Assembly (NCBI GenBank): GCA_018240425.1
Contig: JAFEFU010000019.1
Coordinates: 106,824 to 170,823, forward strand
DNA: 64,000 nt
Direction: 5' to 3'
DNA from: Pseudomonadota bacterium
GTDB taxonomy: Bacteria; Pseudomonadota; Alphaproteobacteria; Rhodobacterales; Rhodobacteraceae
This document shows positions 48,205 to 57,656 of the stretch, piece after piece. A program made the translations under genes and the position numbers. The notes below the pieces were generated by a model. That model was given only the letters and a program-made list of their open reading frames with translations, made no database searches and had not been told where the DNA came from. Within the stretch, counting starts at the first letter, position 1; every line of letters starts with the position of its first letter.

Positions 48205-49608
48205 ATGGCCGGACAGGACGAACAGCTGAACGAGCGCCGCGAGCCGGCCGAGGACGAGGACTACGGCCTCGATCCCCGCACGGTCGAGGCGATCCTGCAG
48301 GCGGCCGATGCGGGCGACGCTGCCGGCATCGACGCGCTGATGGAACCCCTGCACCCCGCCGACATCGCCGACCTTCTCGAACAGATCGGAGCGGGCGAGC
48401 GGGCGAAGCTCCTGTCCCATTGGTCGCGGGGGATCGACGGCGACATCCTGTCGGAGCTCGACGAGTCGATCCGCGAGGAAGTGATCGAGGCCCTGCCGCA
48501 CGAAGTCCTCAGCGAGGCGGTGCGCGAGCTTGATTCCGACGACGTGGTCGATATCGTCGAGGATCTCGAGGAGCCGCAGCAGGAACGCATCCTCGGCGCG
48601 CTGGACGACAGCGAGCGGGCGGCGGTCAAGCAGTCGCTGACCTATCCCGACCGCTCCGCCGGCCGCCTGATGCAGCGCGAGTTCGTGACCGCGCCCGAGG
48701 ACTGGACGGTGGGCGCGGCGATCGACTTCCTGCGCGGCGAGGAGGAGCTGCCCGACCAGTTCTATCACGTCATCCTCGTCGATCCGCGCTGGCACCCGGT
48801 GGGCTATGTGACCTTGGGCAAGCTTCTGTCGTCGCGGCGCGCGGTCAGGCTGAAGGACATCACCGAGGACAGTTTCCGCACCATCTCGGTCACCGAGGAC
48901 GAGGGCGAGGTCGCCTATGCCTTCAACCAGTATCACCTGATCTCGGCGCCGGTGGTGGACGAGCACGACCGGCTGGTCGGGGTCATCACCATCGACGACG
49001 CGATGATCGTGCTGGACGAGGAGCACGAGGAGGACGTGCTGCGCCTCGCCGGGGTCGCCGGCGAAAGCTCGATCTCGGACGGCGTGGTCGAGACCTGCCG
49101 CCGGCGCACGCCCTGGCTGGCGGTGAACCTCCTGACCGCGATCCTCGCCTCGTGGGTGATCTCGCTCTTCTCGAACAGCATCCAGGCGATCGTCGCGCTG
49201 GCGACCTTGATGCCGATCGTCGCCTCGCAGGGCGGCAACGCCGCGACCCAGACGCTCGCCGTCGCGGTGCGCGGCCTTGCCACCAAGGACCTCACGCCCT
49301 CGAACGCCGGCCGGATCGTCCTGCGCGAACTGATGGTGGGCGGGCTGAACGGGCTGATCTTCGCGCTGGTCATGGGGGCGACGACGGTCTTCTGGTTCGG
49401 CTCGCCGCTGCTCGCGCTGGTCATGGCGATGGCGATGATCATCAACCTTCTCGCCGCCGCGCTCGGCGGCATCCTCATTCCCCTCGCGATCGAGCGTCTG
49501 GGCTTCGATCCCGCGCTGGCCTCGGGCGCCTTCGTCACCACGGTGACCGACGTGGTCGGCTTCTTCTCGTTCCTGGGGCTGGCGACGCTGATCCTGATAG
49601 GACATTGA
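48205..49608 (+). CDS. mgtE: Magnesium transporter MgtE
   Basis: The 467-residue Mg2+ channel/transporter has an acidic N-domain (about 20-150, LHPADIADLLEQI), paired CBS domains (about 155-280) and five membrane helices in the last 180 residues (LLTAILASWVI, PIVASQGGNAATQT, the pore-associated PxxxSxGGNxxxQ). It is regulated by cytosolic Mg2+ through the N and CBS domains. GAAGGGG precedes the ATG. The folate gene starts 5 bases after its stop. Confidence 0.97.
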   Translation: MAGQDEQLNERREPAEDEDYGLDPRTVEAILQAADAGDAAGIDALMEPLHPADIADLLEQIGAGERAKLLSHWSRGIDGDILSELDESIREEVIEALPHEVLSEAVRELDSDDVVDIVEDLEEPQQERILGALDDSERAAVKQSLTYPDRSAGRLMQREFVTAPEDWTVGAAIDFLRGEEELPDQFYHVILVDPRWHPVGYVTLGKLLSSRRAVRLKDITEDSFRTISVTEDEGEVAYAFNQYHLISAPVVDEHDRLVGVITIDDAMIVLDEEHEEDVLRLAGVAGESSISDGVVETCRRRTPWLAVNLLTAILASWVISLFSNSIQAIVALATLMPIVASQGGNAATQTLAVAVRGLATKDLTPSNAGRIVLRELMVGGLNGLIFALVMGATTVFWFGSPLLALVMAMAMIINLLAAALGGILIPLAIERLGFDPALASGAFVTTVTDVVGFFSFLGLATLILIGH

Positions 49609-49612
49609 CCCC

Positions 49613-50188
49613 ATGCTTCCGACCGACATCAAGGCGGCCGCCCGCGCCGCCGCCTTCGCCCGCCGCAAGGAGGCCTTCGCCGCCCGCACCCCCGGCGACG
49701 GGCGCCGCCTGTCCGAGGTTCTGGACGGGTTCCGGGGCAGGGTGCTTGCGGGCTACATGCCGATGCGCACCGAGATCGACTGCCTGCCGGCGATGGAGGC
49801 GCATCTCGCGGCAGGGCAGGGCGGGCGGGTCTGCGTGCCGGTCATCCCCGGCCCGGCGCAGGCCCTGCACTTTCACGAATGGACGCCGGGGACGCCGATG
49901 GCGGCGGGCGCCTTCGGCGCGCTGATCCCCGAGGGCGGTGCCGAACTCGTTCCCTCGGTCTTGATCGTGCCCCTGCTGGCCTTCGACCGGCGCGGCTTCC
50001 GGCTGGGCTATGGCGGCGGCTTCTACGACCGCACGCTGGAAGGCCTGCGCGCCCGCGGGCCGGTCACGGCGGTGGGCTTCGCCTTCGCCGCGCAGGAGGT
50101 GGCCGAAGTGCCGACCGAACCGACCGACCAGCGGCTCGACCTGATCGTGACCGAAGCCGGGATCATCCGCCCGGAGGCCGGGGCATGA
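49613..50188 (+). CDS. 5-formyltetrahydrofolate cyclo-ligase
   Basis: The 191-residue enzyme returns 5-formyl-THF to the folate pool as 5,10-methenyl-THF using ATP. Motifs are RRKEAFAAR (ATP-binding basic N-terminus), GYMPMRTEID and LGYGGGFYDRTL (nucleotide loop). The start is 4 bases after mgtE, and the stop overlaps the phosphoesterase gene (ATGA). In E. coli the enzyme (YgfA) lies next to 6S RNA; no such RNA is seen here. Confidence 0.93.
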   Translation: MLPTDIKAAARAAAFARRKEAFAARTPGDGRRLSEVLDGFRGRVLAGYMPMRTEIDCLPAMEAHLAAGQGGRVCVPVIPGPAQALHFHEWTPGTPMAAGAFGALIPEGGAELVPSVLIVPLLAFDRRGFRLGYGGGFYDRTLEGLRARGPVTAVGFAFAAQEVAEVPTEPTDQRLDLIVTEAGIIRPEAGA

Positions 50189-50997
50189 GGCTCCTGTTTC
50201 TCGGCGACGTGATGGGGCGGGCGGGCCGCGCGGCGGTGGCGGCGCGGCTCGCCGGCCTACGGGCGGACTGGGGGCTGGATTTCGTCGTGGTCAACGGTGA
50301 GAACGCCACCGCCGGGGCGGGACTGTCGGCGGCCCATGCCCGCGACATCCTTGCGGCGGGGGCCGATTGCGTCACCCTCGGCGATCATGCCTTCGACCAG
50401 AAGGACATGCTGTCGTTCATCGAGACCGAACCGCGCATCCTGCGGCCCCTGAACTATGCCAGGACCGCCCCCGGCAAGGGGGCGCGGCTGTTCGAGGCGC
50501 GGGGCGGGCGCAAGGTGCTGGTGGCGCAGGTGCTGGGCCAGGTGTTCATGAAGCGGCCCTTCGACGATCCCTTTTCCACCATCGACGCGACCCTGCGCTC
50601 GCACCCCCTGGGCGGGCTGGCGCAGGCGATCATCGTCGATGTCCATGCCGAGGCGACCAGCGAGAAGATGGGCATGGGCCACTGGTGCGACGGGCGCGCC
50701 AGCATGGTCGTCGGCACGCACACCCATGTGCCGACCGCCGACGCGCAGATCCTGACGGGCGGCACCGCCTACCTGACCGACGCGGGCATGTGCGGCGACT
50801 ATAATTCGGTGATCGGCATGGACCGGCTGGAGCCGATGCGCCGCTTCGTCACCGGCATGGCCAAGGACCGCTTCACCCCGGCCGAGGGCGAGGCGACGCT
50901 TTCGGGCCTGTTCGTCGAGACCGACGACCGCAGCGGGCGCGCCACCTCGGTCAGGATGGTCAGGATCGGCGGGCGGCTTCAGGAGGCGCAGCCGTGA
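50185..50997 (+). CDS. YmdB/TIGR00282 family metallophosphoesterase
   Basis: The 270-residue calcineurin-like enzyme has GDVMGRAGR, VNGENATAG, LGDHAFDQ, VDVHAEATSEK and GTHTHVPTAD, the complete metal set of the YmdB family (2',3'-cyclic nucleotide phosphodiesterase in Bacillus and Deinococcus). It is coupled by 4-base overlaps to the folate ligase before and the EamA transporter after, a common gene order in Rhodobacteraceae. Confidence 0.94.
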   Translation: MRLLFLGDVMGRAGRAAVAARLAGLRADWGLDFVVVNGENATAGAGLSAAHARDILAAGADCVTLGDHAFDQKDMLSFIETEPRILRPLNYARTAPGKGARLFEARGGRKVLVAQVLGQVFMKRPFDDPFSTIDATLRSHPLGGLAQAIIVDVHAEATSEKMGMGHWCDGRASMVVGTHTHVPTADAQILTGGTAYLTDAGMCGDYNSVIGMDRLEPMRRFVTGMAKDRFTPAEGEATLSGLFVETDDRSGRATSVRMVRIGGRLQEAQP

Positions 50998-51899
50998 GAG
51001 AGCGGCTGTTGCCGGTGGCGCTTCTCCTGCTTCTCGGGATCGGCTGGGGATCGACCCAGCCGCTGGGCAAGATCGCGGCCTCGGGCGGGCAGGGCTATCT
51101 GGCGCTGGTCTTCTGGCAGTCGCTGATCGCGACCCTGGTGACGGGCGCCATCCTTCTTCTGCGCCGCCGGCCGGTGCCCCTTCATGCCGCCGGGCTGCGC
51201 TTTGCCCTGATGATCGCGCTGATCGGCACTTTGGTTCCCAACACGACCTTCTACATGTCGGTGCACCACCTGCCGGCCGGGGTCATGTCGATCATCATCT
51301 CGCTGATCCCGATGCTGTCCTTTCCCCTGGCGCTGGCGCTGCGGATGGAAAGCTTCAGCCTCGTGCGGCTGTGCGGGCTGGCCTGCGGGCTGGCGGGGGT
51401 GGCGGCGATCGCGCTGCCGCGCGCCAGCCTGCCCGACCCGGCGATGGCGGGCTGGCTGCCGGTCGCGCTGGTCGGGCCGCTCTGCTATGCGCTCGAGGCC
51501 AACATCGTCGCCCGCTGGGGCACGGCCGGCCTCGGGCCGATGCAGGCGATGTTCCTGGTCTGCCTGGCCGCGGCGGTGCTGGCGCTGCCGCTGGCGATCA
51601 TGACGGGCCAGTGGTTCCTGCCCTGGCCGCCCGGCCGGCCCGAGCGGGCGCTGTTCCTCCTGTCGGGGCTGCACGGCATCCTCTATGCCACCTATGTCGG
51701 GCTGGCGCGGCGGGCGGGCGCGGTCTTTGCCGCGCAGACCAGCTATGTCGTCACCATTGCCGGCGTCGGCTGGGCGATGCTGATCCTTGGCGAACGCTTC
51801 AGCCTGTGGGTCTGGGCGGCGCTGCCGCTGCTCATGACCGGGCTGTTCCTCGTGCAGCCGCGCGGGCATCAGCGGGCATCGGCCGAGGCGCAGCCTTGA
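50994..51899 (+). CDS. EamA/DMT-type transporter
   Basis: The 301-residue protein has ten predicted membrane helices and the internal repeat of EamA domains (GIGWGSTQPLGKIAASGG, VPNTTFYMSVHHLPAGVMSIIISLIPMLSFPLAL, GAVFAAQTSYVVTIAGVGWAMLILGERFS). A GTG start overlaps the previous stop. It likely exports or imports a small metabolite; the substrate is not predictable. Confidence 0.93.
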   Translation: MRERLLPVALLLLLGIGWGSTQPLGKIAASGGQGYLALVFWQSLIATLVTGAILLLRRRPVPLHAAGLRFALMIALIGTLVPNTTFYMSVHHLPAGVMSIIISLIPMLSFPLALALRMESFSLVRLCGLACGLAGVAAIALPRASLPDPAMAGWLPVALVGPLCYALEANIVARWGTAGLGPMQAMFLVCLAAAVLALPLAIMTGQWFLPWPPGRPERALFLLSGLHGILYATYVGLARRAGAVFAAQTSYVVTIAGVGWAMLILGERFSLWVWAALPLLMTGLFLVQPRGHQRASAEAQP

Positions 51900-51952
51900 T
51901 CTGGCGGGACCATCCCCTTTAGGGTGCGCGCAGGGCGCAAACGGAGAACAAT

Positions 51953-53731
51953 GTGCTGGGGCTGGACCTATCTCAGACGATGCAGGCCTACATTTCCCTG
52001 GCGCTCCTGGCCGGGATGCTGGTCCTGTTCCTGCGCGAGACCTTCGCGATCGAGGTGGTGGCGGTCGGCACATCGGGGCTGATGCTGGTCCTGGGGATCA
52101 TCCCATTCAAGGAGGTGAGCGGCGTCCTGTCGAACAGCGCCCCTTGGACCATCGCCGCCATGTTCATCATCGTCGGCGCCCTGGTCAGGACCGGCGCGCT
52201 CGAGAATGTCAGCCAGATCGCGGCCCGCAACGCCGCCAGGCATCCGGGCCTGACGCTGGCGGCACTGGGCATTCTCGTCACGCTCACCTCGGCCTTCGTC
52301 AACAACACGCCCCTCGTCGTGGTGATGATGCCAATCTTCATGGCGCTGTCGCGGCAACTGTCGATCGCGCCCTCGAAGATGCTGATCCCGCTCAGCTACA
52401 TGACCATCCTCGGCGGCACGATCACCATGATCGGCACCTCGACCAACCTGGTCGTCGATGGCGTGGCGCAGAAGGCGGGGCTTGAGCATTTCAACATCTT
52501 CGAGATCACGCCCCTCGGCATCGTCATCGCCATCGCCGGGCTGATCTACCTGGGCCTCGCCGCGCCGCGCCTGCTGCCGGCCCGCGATTCGATGTCGCAG
52601 CTTCTCGGCGACCGCTCGAAGATGAAGTTCTTCACCGAGGTCGCGGTGCCCGAGGATTCGGCGCTGCTCGGCAAGGCGGTGGACGAGATCGACGTCTTCA
52701 AGCGCGGCGGCGTCCGGGTCGTCGATGTCTTGCGCGGCGATGCCTCGCTGAGGCGCGAAATGGCCGCGGTCCGGCTTCAGGCGGGCGACCGGGTGGTGCT
52801 GCGCTCGCCCATGTCCGAGGTTCTCGGCCTGCAAAGCAGCAAGCAGCTGCGGCTGGTGGACAAGCTTTCCTCGGTGCAGACCGAGACGGTCGAGGTGCTG
52901 ATCGCGCAAGGCTGCCACATGGTCGGCCGCTCGCTCGGCTCGATGCGCCTGCGCCGGCGCTATGGCGTCTATCCGCTGGCCGTCCACCGCCGGAACCAGA
53001 ACATCGGCCGGCAACTCGACGATCTGGTGGTGCAGGTCGGCGACACGCTGCTGCTCGAGGGCGCGGCCGCCGACATCCAGCGGCTGGCGACCGACATGGA
53101 CATGGTCAATGTCGGCCAGCCCTCGGAGCGCGCCTTCCGCCGCAACCATGCGCCGATCGTTCTGGCGGTGATGCTGGGCGTCGTCGGCCTGTCGGCGATC
53201 GACCTTGCGCCGATCCAGATCCTCGCCTTCATCGGCGTGGCCATCGTCCTTGTCACCGGCTGCATCGACGCCGACGAGGCCTTTTCCTCGGTCGACGGGC
53301 GGCTGATGGCGCTCTTGTTCGGGATGCTCGGGGTGGGCGCGGGGCTGGAGCACTCGGGCGCGGTCGAGATGATCGTGGGCGGGGTCAGCCCCTGGCTTCA
53401 GGGCATGTCGCCCTATGTGCTGGTGTTCGTGGTCTATGGCCTGACCTCGTTCCTGACCGAGATCGTGTCGAACAACGCCGTCGGCATCATCGTCACGCCG
53501 GTGGTGATCGCGCTGGCCCATTCGCTGGGGGTCAATCCGCGGCCCCTGGTCATCACGGTGATGATCGGTGCCTCGGCCAGCTTCGCCACGCCGATCGGCT
53601 ATCAGACGAACACGCTGGTCTATGGGCCGGGCGGCTACAAGTTCGCCGACTTCGTGCGCTTCGGCGTGCCGCTGAACGTGCTGTGCCTGATCGTGATGAC
53701 CATCGCCGTGCCGCTTCTCTACGAGTTCTGA
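51953..53731 (+). CDS. SLC13/DASS-type permease with TrkA-C domains
   Basis: The 592-residue protein has two membrane blocks with SLC13 signatures (FVNNTPLVVVMMPIFMALS, PLSYMTILGGTITMIGTSTNLVVDG and TEIVSNNAVGIIVTPVV, ATPIGYQTNTLVYGPGGYKFADF) around two soluble TrkA-C (RCK-C) domains at about residues 215-390. This fits citrate/sulfate or divalent anion:Na+ symporters of the YfbS type. The GTG at 51953 has GGAG 6 bases upstream; an internal ATG at residue 10 is possible. Confidence 0.94.
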   Translation: MLGLDLSQTMQAYISLALLAGMLVLFLRETFAIEVVAVGTSGLMLVLGIIPFKEVSGVLSNSAPWTIAAMFIIVGALVRTGALENVSQIAARNAARHPGLTLAALGILVTLTSAFVNNTPLVVVMMPIFMALSRQLSIAPSKMLIPLSYMTILGGTITMIGTSTNLVVDGVAQKAGLEHFNIFEITPLGIVIAIAGLIYLGLAAPRLLPARDSMSQLLGDRSKMKFFTEVAVPEDSALLGKAVDEIDVFKRGGVRVVDVLRGDASLRREMAAVRLQAGDRVVLRSPMSEVLGLQSSKQLRLVDKLSSVQTETVEVLIAQGCHMVGRSLGSMRLRRRYGVYPLAVHRRNQNIGRQLDDLVVQVGDTLLLEGAAADIQRLATDMDMVNVGQPSERAFRRNHAPIVLAVMLGVVGLSAIDLAPIQILAFIGVAIVLVTGCIDADEAFSSVDGRLMALLFGMLGVGAGLEHSGAVEMIVGGVSPWLQGMSPYVLVFVVYGLTSFLTEIVSNNAVGIIVTPVVIALAHSLGVNPRPLVITVMIGASASFATPIGYQTNTLVYGPGGYKFADFVRFGVPLNVLCLIVMTIAVPLLYEF

Positions 53732-53745
53732 CCGAAAGGAGAGGG

Positions 53746-54096
53746 ATGCCCATGCGCCCCCGGCTTCTGATCCTGCCGCTTCTCGCCGCCGCCTGTGCCG
53801 CGCCCTTTGCCAGCCCGCCCCATCCCTTGCGCGCCGAAATCGGCGGAACCCGGATGGACGTGCAGTTTTCCGACGGGCGGACCTGCCGGGTCGAGGTGCC
53901 GATGACGGGGGGCGAGGGCGGCTTTGGCCCGGCCTGCCCGCAGGACTGGCACTGGCAGGTGACGGTGCGCCACCGCAACTGGCTCGAGCCGATCTTCGGC
54001 GCCGCCGTGTCGCCCTATGCCGACATCCTGCTCATCGGTCCCGAGGGTGCGACGGCGCGCTTCCGCGTGCCCTACACGCCCGACCACGGCTACTGA
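53746..54096 (+). CDS. Small lipoprotein, 116 aa
   Basis: The protein has a lipoprotein signal (MPMRPRLLILPLLAAAC, lipobox AAAC) and a short beta-type domain with a likely disulfide (RTCRVEVPM...GPACPQDW). GGAGAGGG gives good spacing to either the ATG at 53746 or the one at 53752. It starts 14 bases after the permease gene. The family is unknown; high third-position GC and a complete signal support a real gene. Confidence 0.8.
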   Translation: MPMRPRLLILPLLAAACAAPFASPPHPLRAEIGGTRMDVQFSDGRTCRVEVPMTGGEGGFGPACPQDWHWQVTVRHRNWLEPIFGAAVSPYADILLIGPEGATARFRVPYTPDHGY

Positions 54097-54180
54097 CGCG
54101 GCCGCCGGGCGGGGTTGCGGGCCGCCACGCGCCTGACATATAGAGGCGCGAAATCGCGCTGAAGACCGACGGAGACGGAC

Positions 54181-54921
54181 ATGGCAGGCCATTCCAAATG
54201 GGCCAACATCCAGCATCGCAAGGGCAAGCAGGATGCTGCGCGCTCGAAGATGTTCTCGAAACTGGCGAAGGAAATCACCGTCGCCGCCAAGATGGGCGAC
54301 CCCGACCCCGACAAGAACCCGCGCCTGCGTCTTGCGGTCAAGGCCGCGAAATCCCAGTCGATGCCCAAGGACGTGATCGACCGCGCGATCAAGAAATCGC
54401 TCGGTGGCGATGCGGCGGACTATACGGAAATCCGCTACGAAGGCTACGGCGTCAACGGCATCGCCATCATCGTCGAGGCGATGACCGACAACCTGAACCG
54501 CACCGCATCGAACGTGCGGTCCTATTTCACCAAGTGCGGCGGCAACCTCGGCCAGACCGGGTCGGTCAGCCATTCCTTCGACCGGCTGGGCGAGATCGCC
54601 TTTCCGGCGGCGGCGGGCGACGACGACCGGGTGATGATGGCGGCGCTTGACGCGGGCGCGAGCGATGTGGAGTCTGATCTGGAAGGCCACTGGATCTATT
54701 GCGACGCCGACGCGCTTGGCGAAGTGACCGAGGCGCTGGAAAGGCAGCTTGGCGAGGCCGACGAGGCCAAGCTGGTCTGGCGGCCGCAGTCGCGAACCGA
54801 GGTCGATCTCGAGACGGCGCAGAAGCTGATGAAGCTGATCGACATGCTGGAAGAGGATGACGACGTGCAGACGGTCACGCACAACTTCGACATCCCCGAC
54901 GAGGTCGCGGCCCAGCTCTGA
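54181..54921 (+). CDS. yebC: YebC/PmpR family protein (translation or transcription factor)
   Basis: The 246-residue protein starts [39 protein letters not shown], the universal YebC N-terminus, and has the three-domain layout of about 245 residues. The YebC family has been described as a DNA-binding regulator (PmpR) and recently as a factor that relieves ribosome stalling at proline runs. It is monocistronic. Confidence 0.97.
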   Translation: MAGHSKWANIQHRKGKQDAARSKMFSKLAKEITVAAKMGDPDPDKNPRLRLAVKAAKSQSMPKDVIDRAIKKSLGGDAADYTEIRYEGYGVNGIAIIVEAMTDNLNRTASNVRSYFTKCGGNLGQTGSVSHSFDRLGEIAFPAAAGDDDRVMMAALDAGASDVESDLEGHWIYCDADALGEVTEALERQLGEADEAKLVWRPQSRTEVDLETAQKLMKLIDMLEEDDDVQTVTHNFDIPDEVAAQL

Positions 54922-54944
54922 CCTGCCGCGGTTCGGGCCTGCAC

Positions 54945-55823
54945 TCACACAGGCCGCAGCACCCGGCCCGCCGCCGCCCTGACTGCCGACGTCAGCGGCC
55001 CGAGCGCGTCCCCCGGCAGGCGGGCGACCTGCCAGAACAGCGCCACATCCAGCGGCCGGTCCGGCGCCAGTGCGACCAGACGTCCGGCGGCGATGGCCGG
55101 GGCCACCAGGCATTCGGGATTCATCCCCCAGCCCAGGCCGCGCAGCGTCGCCTCGACAAAGGCCCCGGGCGAGGCGATCCGGTGGCAGGGCAGGGCCGGC
55201 GCCTGTCCGGTCAGGCCCCGCACCCAGTCCCGTTGCAGCCGGTCCTTGGCATTGAACTCTAGCGCGGGGGCCGCCGACAGGGCCGCGGCGGTCACGCCGT
55301 CCGCGAACCAGCGGGCCGCAAAGCCGGGCGTCGCCGTCGCCAGATAGCGCAGCGCGCCAAGCGCCCGGCAGTCGCAGCCGGGAACCGCGCGCCCGTCCGA
55401 GGTGACCGCGCCCTGCACCTCGCCCCGCCGCAGCCACTCGGCCGAATGGCCCTCGTCGTCGATGACCAGATCGAAGAGCGGCCCGTCGAGCCGCTCCATC
55501 GCGTCAAGGAACCAGCTTGCCAGGCTGTCGGCGTTGACGGCGATCCGCAGGGCCGGGCGGGCGGGCCGGGCAAGGCCGAGGTCGCGGGCAAGGCCCGCCT
55601 CGATCAGCGTCAGGTCGGCGGCGTGGCGGGCGAGGCGGGCGCCGGTGGCGGTCGGACGCGCCGGCGGGCCGCGCACCACCAGCGCCGCCCCCGCCGCCTC
55701 CTCGAGCGCGCGGATGCGCTGCGAGATCGCCGACGGGGTGACGTTGAGGGCGCGGGCCGCCGCGTCGAACGACCCTTCATGCAGGACGGCGGCAAGGGCG
55801 CGCAGCTGGTCACGGTCGAACAT
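54945..55823 (-). CDS. LysR-type regulator, ArgP/LysG-like
   Basis: The 292-residue regulator has an N-terminal HTH (LAAVLHEGSFDAAARALNVTPSAISQRIRALEEAAGAALVVR) and a LysR effector domain. The sequence ALNVTPSAISQRIRALE and the effector region GWGMNPECLVAP are ArgP/LysG-like. It is divergent from a LysE/ArgO exporter gene, the classic ArgP-argO arrangement. It would sense lysine or arginine and activate the exporter. The promoter region holds an AT-rich dyad. Confidence 0.93.
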   Translation of the reverse strand: MFDRDQLRALAAVLHEGSFDAAARALNVTPSAISQRIRALEEAAGAALVVRGPPARPTATGARLARHAADLTLIEAGLARDLGLARPARPALRIAVNADSLASWFLDAMERLDGPLFDLVIDDEGHSAEWLRRGEVQGAVTSDGRAVPGCDCRALGALRYLATATPGFAARWFADGVTAAALSAAPALEFNAKDRLQRDWVRGLTGQAPALPCHRIASPGAFVEATLRGLGWGMNPECLVAPAIAAGRLVALAPDRPLDVALFWQVARLPGDALGPLTSAVRAAAGRVLRPV

Positions 55824-55831
55824 TAGAGATG

Positions 55832-55856
55832 CTTCATCAACATAAGAATGATTAAG
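55832..55856. promoter_or_regulatory. AT-rich dyad between argP-type and LysE-type genes
   Basis: CTTCATCAACATAAG...ATTAAG forms an imperfect inverted repeat (CTTmAT...ATgATTAAG) in an AT-rich pocket, 9 bases from the regulator start and 104 from the exporter start. It is a likely LysR-type binding region. Confidence 0.4.
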
Positions 55857-55959
55857 TTGTGTTTACCGCGGGCCCGCCGTAGGTCAAGCCCGGTGACCCG
55901 GAGGGGCGACATGGCGGCAGGGCGGACAGGACGGCGAACCGGCACCGGGAGGGCGCCCG

Positions 55960-56562
55960 ATGCTTGAGGCGGCACTTGCCGGGTTCCGGCTGGGGTTCGG
56001 GCTGATCCTGGCGATCGGCGCGCAGAACGCCCTGGTGCTGCGCCAGGGGCTCAGGCGCGAACATGTGTTCGCCACCTGCCTTTTCTGCGCCCTCTCCGAT
56101 GCGGTGCTGATTTCGGCGGGCGTGTCGGGTTTCGCCGCCGCCTCGGCGACCGCGCCCTGGCTGGCGCCGCTTCTGCGATGGGGCGGCGTGGCCTTCCTGG
56201 CCTGGTACGGGCTGCGCTCGTTCCGGGCGGCGCTGCGGCCCGGCGCGGGGTTGCAGGCCGGCGAGGCGCCGTCCGAGACGCTCAGGCGCACGCTGGCGAT
56301 GGTCGCGGCGATGACCTGGCTCAACCCCCATGTCTGGCTGGACACGGTGGTGCTGCTCGGTTCGGTCTCGGCGCAGTATGGCGGGCAGGGTCTCGGGTTC
56401 GCGCTTGGCGCGATGGTGGCCTCGTTCACCTTCTTCTTCAGCCTCGGCTACGGCGCGCGGCTGCTGGCGCCGGTCTTTGCGCGGCCCCGGGCCTGGCAGG
56501 TCCTCGACGGGCTTGTCGGGCTGACCATGTGGTCGCTGGCCCTGGGGCTGGCCCTCGGGTAG
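55960..56562 (+). CDS. LysE/ArgO-type basic amino acid exporter
   Basis: The 200-residue membrane protein has six helices and the LysE/ArgO signatures LGFGLILAIGAQNALVLRQGLRREHVF and MTWLNPHVWLDTVVLLGSVSAQY. These families export arginine or lysine (and canavanine). It is driven by the divergent ArgP-type regulator. The ArgO length (about 200) is normal. Confidence 0.95.
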   Translation: MLEAALAGFRLGFGLILAIGAQNALVLRQGLRREHVFATCLFCALSDAVLISAGVSGFAAASATAPWLAPLLRWGGVAFLAWYGLRSFRAALRPGAGLQAGEAPSETLRRTLAMVAAMTWLNPHVWLDTVVLLGSVSAQYGGQGLGFALGAMVASFTFFFSLGYGARLLAPVFARPRAWQVLDGLVGLTMWSLALGLALG

Positions 56563-56568
56563 GGCCAG

Positions 56569-56607
56569 CCGCCCCGATCACCCGCCCCGATCACCCGCCC
56601 CGGTCAG
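56569..56607. repeat. Three tandem 13-bp repeats at the choV end
   Basis: The unit CCGCCCCGATCAC occurs twice exactly and a third time with changes (CCGCCCCGGTCAG), head to tail, at 56569-56607 between the convergent exporter and choV genes. The last copy covers the choV stop (TGA at 56606-56604). Confidence 0.6.
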
Positions 56608-57656
56608 CCGCGCGGGTCGAGCAGCCGCGCAATCACCGTCTTGCGCGACACCTGCCCGACGATGGCGGCCCCGTCGCGCACGGTCAGGGCGCGGGTCTCG
56701 TCCTTCAGCCGGCCCATCACGTCCTTGATCGGCGTGTCGATGTCGATTTCGCCGGCGGTGGGGGTGCTGTTGGGCGTCGGTTCGATCGCATCGCGCGCGG
56801 TCAGGACCGACAGCGGATTCATGTGGTTGACGAAGTCGGCCACATAGTCCGAGACCGGGTTGGCGATGATCTCGCGCGCGGTGCCGCATTGGACGATGCG
56901 GCCCCCCTCCATCAGCGCGATGCGGTCGCCGATCTTGAAGGCCTCGTCGAGGTCGTGGCTGACGAAGATGATGGTGCGCTGCAGTTTCGCCTGAAGCTCC
57001 AGCAACTCGTCCTGGAGCCGGGTGCGGATCAGCGGATCGAGCGCCGAGAAGGGCTCGTCCATCAGAAGGATCGGGGCGTCGGTGACGAAGGCGCGCGCGA
57101 GGCCGACGCGCTGCTGCATCCCCCCCGACAGCTCGCCCACCTTGGCGTCGGCGCGTTCGTGAAGCCCGACCAGCTTCAGCTGCCCGTCCACACGCTCGCG
57201 CATCTGGGCAGGCGACTGGCCTGCCAGCTCAAGCCCGAGGCCGACGTTCTCGCGCACCGTCCGCCAGGGCAGGAGGCCGAACTGCTGGAAGACCATCGCC
57301 ACGATCTCGCGCCGGACGCGCAGGAGATCGTCGTGCGACGCTGCCGACACGTTGCAGCTCCAGCCCTTGTCATGGACGGTCACCCCGCCGCGGCAGACCG
57401 GGTTCAGCCCGTTCACGGCGCGCAGAAGCGTGGACTTGCCCGATCCGGAGAGGCCCATCAGCACGAGGATCTCGCCCCGCGCCACGCTCAGCGAACAGTC
57501 GTGGACGCCGAGAACCTGCCCCGTCGCCTTCTGGATCGACGTGCGGTCCTGGCCCTGGTCCATCAGCGGCAGGGCGCGGCCGGGATGGTCGCCGAAGACG
57601 ATGTTGACCTTGTCGAACTCGACCGCGATCTCGGATGTGTTCGTGTCCCTGGCCAT
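56604..57656 (-). CDS. choV: Choline/betaine ABC transporter ATPase ChoV
   Basis: The 350-residue ATPase has Walker [10 protein letters not shown], signature [14 protein letters not shown], Walker [14 protein letters not shown] and a C-terminal CBS region ([30 protein letters not shown]) typical of ProV/ChoV. It energises choline uptake with ChoW and ChoX. The ATG at 57656 shares a base with the choW stop; the GTG at 57659 is an alternative. Three 13-bp tandem repeats cover its 3' end. Confidence 0.95.
   Translation of the reverse strand: MARDTNTSEIAVEFDKVNIVFGDHPGRALPLMDQGQDRTSIQKATGQVLGVHDCSLSVARGEILVLMGLSGSGKSTLLRAVNGLNPVCRGGVTVHDKGWSCNVSAASHDDLLRVRREIVAMVFQQFGLLPWRTVRENVGLGLELAGQSPAQMRERVDGQLKLVGLHERADAKVGELSGGMQQRVGLARAFVTDAPILLMDEPFSALDPLIRTRLQDELLELQAKLQRTIIFVSHDLDEAFKIGDRIALMEGGRIVQCGTAREIIANPVSDYVADFVNHMNPLSVLTARDAIEPTPNSTPTAGEIDIDTPIKDVMGRLKDETRALTVRDGAAIVGQVSRKTVIARLLDPRG

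Noticed and set aside
48073..49689. Upstream part of a 967-codon minus-strand frame ending in guaD
   Set aside because: It is antisense to mgtE and rich in Arg, Asp and His in the manner of a shadow frame. GuaD homologues begin at 48072.
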